Source: Ianthella basta | Taxonomy: Eukaryota; Porifera; Demospongiae; Verongiida; Ianthellidae | NCBI GenBank assembly: GCA_964019415.1 | Contig: OZ025869.1 | Location: forward strand, 3,094,094-3,158,093 | DNA: 64,000 nt | Direction: 5' to 3' | Shown here: piece by piece, positions 49,341 through 62,196 of the stretch | Layout: every line of letters begins with the position of its first letter | Numbering within the stretch: position 1 is the first letter of the stretch | Notes under the pieces: generated by a model | What the model was told of the DNA's origin: nothing | The model's input: the letters and a program-made list of their open reading frames with translations, nothing else | The model's database searches: none | Program-made: the position numbers and the translations under genes

Positions 49341-49605
49341 GTACACGCGGGATACAAGTGAAACAGCCGTGTGAGTGCAACGTGCATGCTCCATTTATGT
49401 TCCACTATCAGTCTGTCTGCCTTTCTGTCGGTCAGTCTTCCTTCTCTGCATCACTCAGCTGTCTCAGGTGCAAGTGGCTCATCTCCACATTCCCAATGGC
49501 GGCCTAAACACCAGTCACTGTGTATGCATAGCTTTCCTGGCATTCTCTGTATGCTTGTGTGCACTTACCGCAACAGTTGTTGCAAAAACTGGGGACAACC
49601 TAATC

Positions 49606-49677
49606 CACTCCCAGCAAACCTGATGATGGCCTGGTATTGGCCGAAACGCAGTTTTGTGCGTCGTTTGCACTGGAGTG
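49606..49677 (+). ncRNA. Hammerhead ribozyme motif (left)
   Basis: All parts of a type I hammerhead are present. Core CTGATGA is at 49620-49626 and GAAA at 49643-49646. Stem II is GGCC/GGCC (49628-49631 with 49639-49642) and has a TGGTATT loop. Stem III is ACGCA/TGCGT (49646-49650 with 49657-49661). The GTC cleavage triplet is at 49660-49662. Stem I is GCAAAC/GTTTGC, then an internal loop, then CACTCC/GGAGTG. One extra unpaired T (49627) sits between the core and stem II, which may lower activity. Such ribozymes are known from Penelope-like retroelements and retrozymes. Confidence 0.7.
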
Positions 49678-49943
49678 TGTAATGCTTTCTCTATATTAGC
49701 TTAGGTACATACATTGGAGTTTAATAAGTTAAACGATGTTAATGGAGTCATTATGAGCGGCAGCGCAGGCACATCAGCAAATGTTGGTGTCCACGGGTAG
49801 GATGTCATATAGGGCATATGTGAGTGAAGTGCATGCGCGCCACCGGAGCATGCACAGTTTAGCTAGTACCTCGTCGCAGGTGATAGGAGGTGGCTGCAGC
49901 TATCTAGGCAGTTTTTTTTATTTCTCCCTTTCTTGTTCTTGCC

Positions 49944-49948
<5 letters not shown>

Positions 49949-50012
<64 letters not shown>
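49949..50012. repeat. (CA)n microsatellite
   Basis: A pure CA tract in the left arm. The equivalent in the right arm is a TG tract at 56384-56474. Confidence 0.95.
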
Positions 50013-50016
<4 letters not shown>

Positions 50017-50317
50017 AGCGCACACGCAGTGCCATGTTTAATAAACCGGTACAATGCACAGTATGGCAGGGGTATGCATGGGCAATTTGACTGTACACTG
50101 TAAAAACAGGTTGGTGAATGTCCCTAGTCTCAAAGGTAAAATACATGTTCTACATGTTTAATTGTATAATTATTAAAAAAATAGCGATATGATTGTTATT
50201 CAACCATTTTTATGCACGTGACTAAACTAGCTATAAAATAACATACGTGCAGTTAGTATACCATGTAATGCATAAAACCAATAATGAATGTTCTCTGTGT
50301 ATAATGTGATAGTTCAG

Positions 50318-51882
50318 TCACCAATTTCTTCTTCGAAGAACAGTTTCCACGCTGACTTGATCTTGACCTTGCAGATCTTCCACAACTCCTAAGTTGGGTT
50401 CATTTCCATCTTGTAATTGTGTGACAAAACGTTTCCAAGCTGGCCCACCATTCCATTGCAATGACAGCAGAACGGAACCAAGGCTTTTCCAGTCTGTGGC
50501 AAACCGTTTAGAGACTGTAGCTCTATCGAAATCAATCAAAACAACTTGAAATGTTTCGTTGAAACACATGTTGGGTAGACGGATATCGTTATGCAAATAG
50601 CCAAACCGATGAAGTTGCTTGATTGCTTCTATTGCAGATTTCACAAAGCCTTTCATGCAGTGGACAACTTCGTCCTTTAACAGTGGCTGATATCTCATCA
50701 TGGGAAAGATGAACACAGGCACTCCTCTACTGACCCACCTCTCAGCGATAGGTAGACAAAGTCCTGCACAAAAGTATGAACAAACATAAATGTGCTAGCA
50801 CCATTGGGAATAGTATACATTCTTGCTAAAACAATCTTATACCCTAACCCTGGTTACACGACCACACCACTATAACACTCACTGTTGGTTTCTTCCGGTC
50901 TTCCATCTTGTTGCAGAGCATGCATTCTATCCAGTGTGAAGCATTCGCTATGAGTGGACGGAATCTTGTAGACATATTGCGTGGTTGCTATAACAATACT
51001 GTGTATGGTTTGGACTTGAAATGCAATCTGTGGCGATTCACCCATGATTAGACGAATATCTGCGTCAGAGAGGCGAATTAAACAATCGACTCCCACTTTA
51101 TCAAGCAGATTCTCACGGTTCTGTTTCATTAGCCTTAAAGCGCTAGCCACAGAAGTCCTGACTTGTTCACATTTCAGTGGTACCACTTCCACTTCCATGA
51201 AAAGGTTCTCCTATGTCACCGTGACCATTACAACCATACCAGCTTTACTTGATGTAGGGAACATGAAACCTGTGCACTGCACTATTTTGTCAGAATAGCA
51301 TCTCAAACAACGCAATTGTGCAATGATACCACGTTCTGTTTTGTTAATGCTGCTAATGAAGTCTCCATTGGACTCGGTTTCTGTCCATAGTGCTGGAAGA
51401 TTACATCCCTGCATTGGAATGTCCAAGTACACAAGGCAACCATCTCCTCTCGCTTCATTCTTATTGAGCCAATTGTTCAAACGTGCTAAACCTGGAGCTT
51501 CTTCATTAACCGTGACTTTGTACTCAGTGTCGTGCCTTTCGTTTGATTCCTTAGCAATGCGATCGATCCAAATTATTGGCTTTGCTTCGTCTGCGGATTT
51601 CTGCAACAGAGCAGGGGGCAGGACCAGCTCAGGCTCCTTTGCCCACAGTGCCGTTTGAGTGTATTTAGGTATGCTTTGAGAGACTCCTGTAATCATCACG
51701 TGGCCAGGGTGGATAACAAGAGGGTTACAAATCTCCGTGTGACTTTCCATAGAAGCACTGCCAACAAGTCTATCACCTAGACGAAAGAAAAACAAGTACC
51801 TCGACTTAAAAACTTCGTGCGGCAGCCACCAATTACCACACATGTTCTTCAGGCTTGCGAATGACTGTAGTGATGTAGTCAT
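50318..51882 (-). pseudogene. Kinase-like-domain gene, left copy with premature stop
   Basis: Two exons on the minus strand: the first ends at 50883 with donor CAGTGAGTG, the intron is 50764-50882, and the second runs from 50763 to 50318. Exon 1 is broken by TAG at 51211-51213 where the right-arm copy has TGG (MVTVTWENLF). Beyond it the frame stays open to the donor. Exon 2 encodes VFIFPMMRYQPL, LHRFGYLHNDIRLPNMCFNE and VVLIDFDRATVS. HNDIRxxN resembles the catalytic loop, and IDFD the metal-binding segment, of protein-kinase-like folds. No clear N-lobe lysine motif or other domain is recognised in exon 1, so the substrate is unknown. The first 13 residues are specific to this copy and may not be real. 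It may be a recent pseudogene of 52627-54296, or the stop may be polymorphic. Confidence 0.7.
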
Positions 51883-52778
51883 TGGTATGCTTTCATTGTT
51901 ATGTGCACGCTATTCATGTTCGGTGCATGTTTGGCTGGCATGTATTCGGAATGCAGGGTTGCGCTTCATTGTGATCGCAGCAGTTGCCAAGCTGCTGAAA
52001 TCATACGGGTGTTATCCATTATATACACTGGAGCACATACGTATATCATGAAACCAGAGTGGTATACGTAGCTAGCCATTCTACTCCGTCACGCACTGAG
52101 TCGCGGCAGTACACCTCCTGCGTGCAAGGACTACAGTCATCAACTACTTTCCTACCTCCAATTGTCGTTAAAACACCTCCAGAGCGACCTACAGTTCAAG
52201 GAAGACAGGCTTTGGACACTTTCCTCAACGATTCCTAGAGCACCACTCTAGGTGAAGCCCCCAATGAGGCTTGGAGTATCACATATCGTGTGCGCTGTCT
52301 TCGTTTGTGGCCGTCAACACAATATCTAGCCACTCAGAGCTCCCTTGACGCCGAGAAAAGTACAAAAACAGCTTATGCCCTATACGTGTAATGTTCTTTT
52401 TGCCAACAGTAAAAAACGCGCGAACGACGCGCGAAGCTGTGACGTCATTATGCAAGTGGTCTATAGGGCATAAGGCTGTTTTTGATGTCTGAAGAAGTGT
52501 TTACACTCAGTCGATGTGTCTCAGGTGGGGCACCTCTCTCAGACTCTGGTACTGGCAGTTAATTCTCGCTCCCCTTGGGCATGGCCACACTAGAGGACCT
52601 TAGTAGGATCTTCGCCCATAGAATAAATGGCTCTCACCGAGCCATTTCCCGTGAGTTGTTTTTGCCCTGCGTACTCCCTAAGTTACAGTTTCTTAATAGG
52701 TTCTTGTCTGGTGGACTTGTATTGGTACTTTACTGTAAGTTTTAGGAGTGAGTGCGTCTGCATGTGCACGTGTCTGTG
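51844..52778. other. Spacer between inverted arms
   Basis: Mostly non-coding. It holds a small foldback (52364-52483) and a hairpin AAATGGCTC/GAGCCATTT near 52625. There is no supported complete exon. Confidence 0.5.
52364..52483. mobile_element. Small foldback/MITE-like element
   Basis: AAAAACAGCTTATGCCCTAT on the left returns as ATAGGGCATAAGGCTGTTTTT on the right, differing by one base insertion. The centre is CG-rich (CGCGCGAACGACGCGCG). Confidence 0.55.
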
Positions 52779-54296
52779 TGGTAATTGGTGGCTGCCGCAC
52801 GAAGTTTTTAAGTCGAGGTACTTGTTTTTCTTTCGTCTAGGTGATAGACTTGTTGGCAGTGCTTCTATGGAAAGTCACACGGAGATTTGTAACCCTCTTG
52901 TTATCCACCCTGGCCACGTGATGATTACAGGAGTCTCTCAAAGCATACCTAAATACACTCAAACGGCACTGTGGGCAAAGGAGCCTGAGCTGGTCCTGCC
53001 CCCTGCTCTGTTGCAGAAATCCGCAGACGAAGCAAAGCCAATAATTTGGATCGATCGCATTGCTAAGGAATCAAACGAAAGGCACGACACTGAGTACAAA
53101 GTCACGGTTAATGAAGAAGCTCCAGGTTTAGCACGTTTGAACAATTGGCTCAATAAGAATGAAGCGAGAGGAGATGGTTGCCTTGTGTACTTGGACATTC
53201 CAATGCAGGGATGTAATCTTCCAGCACTATGGACAGAAACCGAGTCCAATGGAGACTTCATTAGCAGCATTAACAAAACAGAACGTGGTATCATTGCACA
53301 ATTGCGTTGTTTGAGATGCTATTCTGACAAAATAGTGCAGTGCACAGGTTTCATGTTCCCTACATCAAGTAAAGCTGGTATGGTTGTAATGGTTACAGTG
53401 ACATGGGAGAACCTTTTCATGGAAGTGGAAGTGGTACCACTGAAATGTGAACAAGTCAGGACTTCTGTGGCTAGCGCTTTAAGGCTAATGAAACAGAACC
53501 GTGAGAATCTGCTTGGTAAAGTGGGAGTCGATTGTTTAATTCGCCTCTCTGATGCAGATATTCGTCTAATCATGGGTGAATCGCCACAGATTGCATTTCA
53601 AGTCCAAACCATACACAGTATTGTTATAGCAACCACGCAATATGTCTACAAGATTCCGTCCACTCATGGCGAATACTTCACACTGCATGAAATGTTTGAT
53701 CGACAAGCTGAAAGACCGAAAGAAACCAACAGTGAGTGTTATAGTGGTGTGGTCGTGTAACCAGGTTTAGGGTATAAGATTGTTTTAGCAAGAATGTATA
53801 CTATTCCCAATGGTGCTAGCACATTTATGTTTGTTCATACTTTTGTGCAGGACTTTGTCTACCTATCGCTAAGAGGTGGGTCAGTAGAGGAGTGCCTGTG
53901 TTCATCTTTCCCATGATGAGATATCAGCCACTGTTAAAGGACGAAGTTGTCCACTGCATGAAAGGCTTTGTGAAATCTGCAATAGAAGCAATCAAGCAAC
54001 TTCATCGGTTTGGCTATTTGCATAACGATATCCGTCTACCCAACATGTGTTTCAACGAAACATTTCAAGTTGTTTTGATTGATTTCAATAGAGTTACAGT
54101 CTCTGAACGGTTTGCCACAGACTGGAAAAGCCTTGGTTCCGTTCTGCTGTCATTGCAATGGAATGGTGGGCCAGCTTGGGAACGTTTTGTCACACAATTA
54201 CAAGATGGAAACGAACCCAACTTAGGAGTTGTGGAAGATGTGCAAGGTCAAGATCAAGTCAGCGTGGAAACTGTTCTTCGAAGAAGAAATTGGTGA
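52627..54296 (+). CDS. Kinase-like-domain protein, right copy (intact frame)
   Basis: Exon 1 ends at 53731, intron 53732-53850 has donor GTGAGT and acceptor TTGTGCAG, and exon 2 (53851-54296) ends RRRNW. The junction stays in frame: the split codon gives Arg, so ETN is followed by RLCLPIAKRWVSRG. Sequence shared with the left arm begins at CGNWWLPHEVFKSRY near 52777. The residues upstream, from the ATG at 52627 or 52762, are unsupported, and the true first exon may be missing. Exon 2 has GYLHNDIRLPNMCF and LIDFNR, kinase-like catalytic-loop and metal-site segments. The Asp after IDF in the other copy is Asn here. The length and HxDxRxxN motif recall kinase-like domains linked to Crinkler-type proteins, but this is only a guess. 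Function unknown. Confidence 0.6.
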
Positions 54297-54377
54297 CTGA
54301 ACTATCACAGTATACACAGAGAACATTCGTTATTGGTTTTATGCATTACATGGTATACTAACTGCACGTGTGTTATT

Positions 54378-55302
54378 GGGGCGAGCGAAGCGAAGCCCTT
54401 CTCATCTGGGTGGTGCGATAACCGGAAGTTTGGTACGTCGCGGTTGCGCAATAGTTTTTGGTACGTCGCGGTTGCGCAATACCTTACCTTATATGGAAGG
54501 TTCGCTGCATTGCGCAATAGTTTACCAATCTTTGGTACGTAAGTAAGGTCTCATACGCTTGTTACAGCCGCCTCTGTGACGGGCTACTTTTGATTCTTGC
54601 GCGATTTCTATTACGCAGTCTCTGGTTGGTAGGTAGTTAAGGTCTCTTACGGTTGCTTGCTACAGCCGCCTCTGTGACGGGGTACTTTTGTCTCTTGCCC
54701 TGGTGCAATTACGCAGTCTCTGGTGCCGGCTTTTAGTGTAATCTTCTGCTGGACAGGTGACTGTCAAGATAGTGAAGGTGAACTGGCCGGTTTAGCCATA
54801 CAAGGACTGTGTGGACCAGGTGGGAGGTGTGCTGTTGCTTTGATAGTTAAGTTTTCTTACTCTTGCTGGCTATATTATGGAATTGGGCAATATTTAGCAC
54901 ACCGCAGCTGCCAGTTCCTGGCTGTTCAGATGTACAGTTGATTTCAGAATGACTGGCCAACATGGCAAATGGCAAATGTCGTGATGTCACAGCAAATGGC
55001 AATACTGAACAATAGGTGTGACATAATAGCAAACAGCAAAACTACTAGTGACGTCATGTCATTCGCCATTTTGGCCAACCATTCTGAAATCAGCTGTAGT
55101 CTCCGTCATACCCAGACCCCACCCATCTGCCCGCCGGCAATATTATTATGACAGCATGTGCAACAACTAATTTCTAACTACATCCTGATTGCAATTGTAC
55201 GCATGTGTGCATGTATGTTCTTGATAATAATAAAAAAAAACATTGAGGACAAAAACAAAATAAACTTCCCGCTCGCCCCCACAATGCCTTGCATTCGTCT
55301 AG
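54378..55302 (+). mobile_element. Helentron-like non-autonomous element (HINE), copy 1
   Basis: It starts GGGGCGAGCGAAGCGAAGCC after T. Near the 3' end lies the inverted partner CGCTCGCCCCC, followed by a hairpin AATGC-CTT-GCATT (55283-55295) and a terminal CTAG before T. An asymmetric inverted repeat, a 3' hairpin, insertion between T and T, and no clear target duplication are the described marks of Helentrons and their non-autonomous derivatives. The left arm preserves the empty site (GTTATTTTATAGC around 50238). There is no coding capacity. An internal inverted repeat around GCCAAAT/ATTTTGGCC is present. Confidence 0.65.
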
Positions 55303-55370
55303 TTTTATAGCTAGTTTAGTCACGTGCATGAAAATGGCTAAATAACTATCATATCGCTATTTTTTTAATT

Positions 55371-56228
55371 GGGGCGAGCGAAGCGAAGCCCCTCTCATCT
55401 GGGTGGTGCGAAAACCAGAAGTTTGGTACGTCGCGATTGCGCAATAGTTTTTGGTACGTCGCGGTTGCACAATACTTTACCTTATATGGAACGTTGGCTG
55501 CATTGCGCAATAGTTTACCACTCCTTGGTACGTAAGTAAGGTCTCTTACGATTGCTTGCTACAGCCGCCTCTGTGACGGGCTACTTTTGTCTCTTGCCCT
55601 GGTGCAATTACGCAGTCTCTGGTGCCGGCTTTTAGTGTAATCTTCTGCTGGACAGGTGACTGTCAAGATAGTGAAGGTGAACTGGCCGGTTTAGCCATAC
55701 AAGGACTGTATGGGCCAGGTGGGAGGTGTGCTGTTGCTTTGATAGTTAAGTTCTCTTACTCTCGCTGGCTATAATGGAATTGGGCAATATTTAGCACACC
55801 GAAGCCGCCAGTTCCTGGCTGTTCAGATGTACAGTTGATTTCAGAATGACTGGCCAACATGGCAAATGGCAAATGACTGTGTCACAGCAAATGGCAATAC
55901 TGAACAATAGGCATGACGTAATAGCAAACAACAAAACTACTAGTGACATCATGCCATTTGGCCGTTCTGCCATTTGCCATTTTGGCCATGCAACCATTCT
56001 GAAATTAGCTGTAGTCTCCGTCATACCCAGACCCCACCCATCTGCCCATGCGGCAATATTATTATGACAGCATGTGCTACAACTACTTTCTAACTAAATC
56101 CTGATTGCAATTGTACGTATGTGTGCATGTATATATGTTCTTGATAATAATAATAAAAACCAACCAAACCAACCACAAAAACAAAATATACTTCCCACTC
56201 GCCCCCACAATGCCTTGCATTCGTCTAG
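55371..56228 (+). mobile_element. Helentron-like non-autonomous element (HINE), copy 2
   Basis: The same termini as copy 1: GGGGCGAGCGAAGCGAAGCC at the start, CACTCGCCCCC, an AATGC-CTT-GCATT hairpin and CTAG at the end. It is inserted 68 bp from copy 1 in the same orientation, between T-rich sequence and TACAATTAAAC. The corresponding left-arm site near 50156-50172 is empty. It is about 65 bp shorter than copy 1. Confidence 0.65.
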
Positions 56229-56378
56229 TACAATTAAACATGTAGAACATGTATTTTACCATTGAGACTAGGGACATTCACCAACCTGTTTTTACAGTGT
56301 ACAGTCAAATTGCCCATGCATACCCCTGCCATACTGTGCATTGTACCGGTTCATTAAACATGGCACTGCGTGCGCGCT

Positions 56379-56478
<100 letters not shown>

Positions 56479-56737
56479 GGGCAAGAACAAGAAAGGGAGA
56501 AATAAAAAACTGCCTAGATGGCTGCAGCCACCTCCTATCACCTGCAACGAGGTACTAGCTAAACTGTGCATGCTCCGGTGGCGCGCACCCCACTCACGTG
56601 CCCTATATGACGTCCTACCCGTGAACACCAACATTTGCTAGTGTGCCTGCGCTGCCGCTCATAATGACTCCATTAACATCGTTTAACTTATTAAACTCCA
56701 ATGTATGTACCTAAGCTAATATAGAGAAAGCATTACA

Positions 56738-56809
56738 CACTCCAGTGCAAACGACGCACAAAACTGCGTTTCGGCCAATACCAGGCCATCATCAGGTTTG
56801 CTGGGAGTG
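56738..56809 (-). ncRNA. Hammerhead ribozyme motif (right)
   Basis: Identical to the left motif but on the minus strand, at the outer end of the right arm. The predicted cleavage is between 56753 and 56752 (after GTC on the minus strand). All three stems are preserved. Confidence 0.7.
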
Positions 56810-57124
56810 GATTAGGTTGTCCCCAAGCTAGAGCTATGAATAATAAAGCACATAATAACATTCATTGACTTTGTGATAACAGACATGTGCAAACTATGGC
56901 TCACTATAATAATATCAGGGCATGCAATGGTTGTGCAACAGTCTGTGACTTCACAGTTGTCCAGGAGTTGTGCAATAATACGTGCACAAATATTGGATCA
57001 AGACACCATTTGGCCAAGGAGTGGTGCAACATGTCCGGGAGTTACCAGTGCTTGTACAATATATGCCTGAGCTACCTACAAAGGAGCAACTTCTTAGTGG
57101 AGTGACAACGAGAAAGCCTACAAC

Positions 57125-59605
<2,481 letters not shown>

Positions 59606-62196
59606 AATACTGAACAACATACACAGCATAAACAAAACTTATGGAGTTTTTGCCTACCATATATAACTTTCTTTCCAGTATGCTTCATATGTGTAGACTT
59701 TCCCTGTTTACACTTGTATACTGATACTGAAATGTAGCCTGTGTAGAACAAAAGTTGACATCAGTGAGGAATTACATGCATAGTTATAACATTTGCACTA
59801 TCATACGTACATGCATGCAATCGAGACGTACACATAATAAAGGCGGAAATCAGGATCACGGTCATGCAGCGCAGTCAAACGGGACTTCAGCGATCTAATG
59901 CCTACGCACAAGCCTCTCACGCTAACCTGAACAGAACTCTCTTTCGTTGGTATTTAGGCCCAGGCTTGGCTCCTTGACTTCACAAAAACACAAAGACCCG
60001 ATCTGACACACATTCACTTCCATATAAAAGAAGCGGCCAGATTAACAAGATGCCATTTTAGTCACCGGCCATTTTGACTCAGCCTACTGCATGTCCCGCC
60101 AAATGGGTCACATGGACCAATACAGTGATAGCATTTTAAATTTTGCTTGGTGCGACGTGGGCATCATCGTAAGCTGCTTCTTCGCTGCTACACGTCAATC
60201 ATTGCCTCTAAAGCCAAGTTCTTGGACCCTTACAGTATTGATAGAGGAGATGCAATCGCTTCAGGGCAAAGGACCACAGGTAGCTAAACCTACTAGCTAG
60301 CTATTCGCTGTACATGTGTGGCGTTGCAATTGCGTGCTTGTACCTGTGTGCACATGACTTATGTCTCATTTCGAATAGCCATACCTTGCCATGCATCTGT
60401 AAGCTTACTCTATGGTCTTTATGCAGTGTCTTTTGTGAAGCTTGTGGCAATGAGGTAGCTGTGCCTGTGTGACAGTGTCTGTCAGTTGGTAAGTGTGTTC
60501 CCCATTTTTGTGTTTGATTCTCAAGTGGCAGTTTAAATCAGGTGTGTATGCAGTGTTTTAGGTTCTCAACTCTCTTCTGTAGAATCCCAATTTATGCTTG
60601 AAGTGCATGGCTTCAGATCAAAATCTTCTGACAATGCAGGGTATGTTTGATATGCTGTTTGCATGTGTATGCATGTTTGAATGCAGGAGCTCAGCATTGT
60701 GACACCATTTTTCTGTGCTAAATGTTGCCTCATGTATATGGTGTGCATTTGGCAAACAGCATCCATGTTGAATGAGTAAGCTATATGACTCTCTCTATAT
60801 CACTTGCTCATGCAGAAACACGAGTGCATGCATGGATGGACCCCATGGCAAGGCGAGTCCATGCATACACCCATGGATTTATGCACATTGTTGCTATTAC
60901 TTCCATCCAGATTAAGGGTCTAATTGGACGAATTTTCAACAACTTCATGTGTACCACATCAGAGTAACACAAGTTTGTGTGTATTTGTGACAGTGGATGA
61001 TTATGAGTAACTGTTGTTACTATGTTTGTGTATTTATTGCTGGCATTTTGTTTCTCTGAACCTATAGTGCATGAAGGTTTCCCATGCCTGCACTGAAAAG
61101 ACAATGTACATGCAAGGGACCAGTGATATGAAAGGTGTTCTGAGATTCATCATCTGCAGAGAAACATAGAGACAAGAGCATGCATGTGTGAGACAAGTTC
61201 TGTATCATCTTTTTTGCCTTTTTTTCTACTCTTTACTGTTCTTGTCATCTTAAAACCATTTTCCGTATTTGTATGGAGCCTGATTGAAGTTGGAATTGAA
61301 ACCAATTTGGATTGCATGGGTACATTAATGGTGTACTATTACCACCACACCTGCATGGTGGATTATTTCCGCCAAAATCGGTGGCCATGGCTTATTTGGG
61401 ACAATGAAAATCCACCGATATTGGTGGAATATTTCCACCGCCATTTTTACAGTGTGCACGCATGCATTTCAAGCACTATGTATATGCAGTACAGTCCAAC
61501 AGCAGCCGGCCAGCTTAAGCTTAGCACTGCCTTATGCTTTAATTTGTTCCATGGCCACATGGCAGCCATGTTATGACCATGCATTCATGCATGTATTTAT
61601 GCATGGTGTCCTTAGTCATGTGACCCCAGAGGACCGCCCCCCACACACACTGGTACGTACATGTGTCCATGTGTCCAGTGGTGTGAGGTGTCTTGTCCCA
61701 TATATTGCATATACACATATTGCAATCACTCATGTGAATACAGTATTGGAATGGTGGATTGTCATGTGACATATGGTGTTGGAAATCACGAGAATCAACC
61801 ATCCCAATACTGGAGCTGTTCACATGATCCATTGCAGTGTGCAGTGGATAATCGGACAAGAAACACACAAACCAGAGAAAGGAAAGAGACAGGACTGCTC
61901 CAGGATTGGGACTCACTTTACTGATCACAGCAAGTGATTATGCCGGCATATCATATTTGGCAATGAGTTAACTCCGCCCATGACTGGTTAAAACATGTTT
62001 ACACAGTACACACGGCAATCATAATACATGGGAAATGCTAAAGTGATGTAAAATGAGTTGTACACATCACAGTAGTTGGAATGGCACTTGAGGGATTCAT
62101 AAAGTAATACAGATACAAACTATACAAAACCAATTGCAAGTAACTAAAAACAAGTACGTACACGGTTAGTTGTTGACAAACACACATTGTTTACAG
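59606..62196. other. Intergenic, few features
   Basis: A short hairpin near 61354-61441 pairs GGTGGATTATTTCC with GGAATATTTCCACC. Open frames of up to 130 codons (for example 61184-61576) show no domain. No gene is supported. Confidence 0.5.

Larger units (their letters stand above)
49588..51843. repeat. Large inverted duplication, left arm
   Basis: From TGGGGACAACCTAATCC to TTACCACACA this arm is repeated in reverse complement at 52779-56826. It includes the ribozyme, a (CA)n tract and the kinase-like pseudogene. The spacer between the arms is about 935 bp. This arm lacks the two Helentron-like insertions and so preserves their empty sites. Confidence 0.85.
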
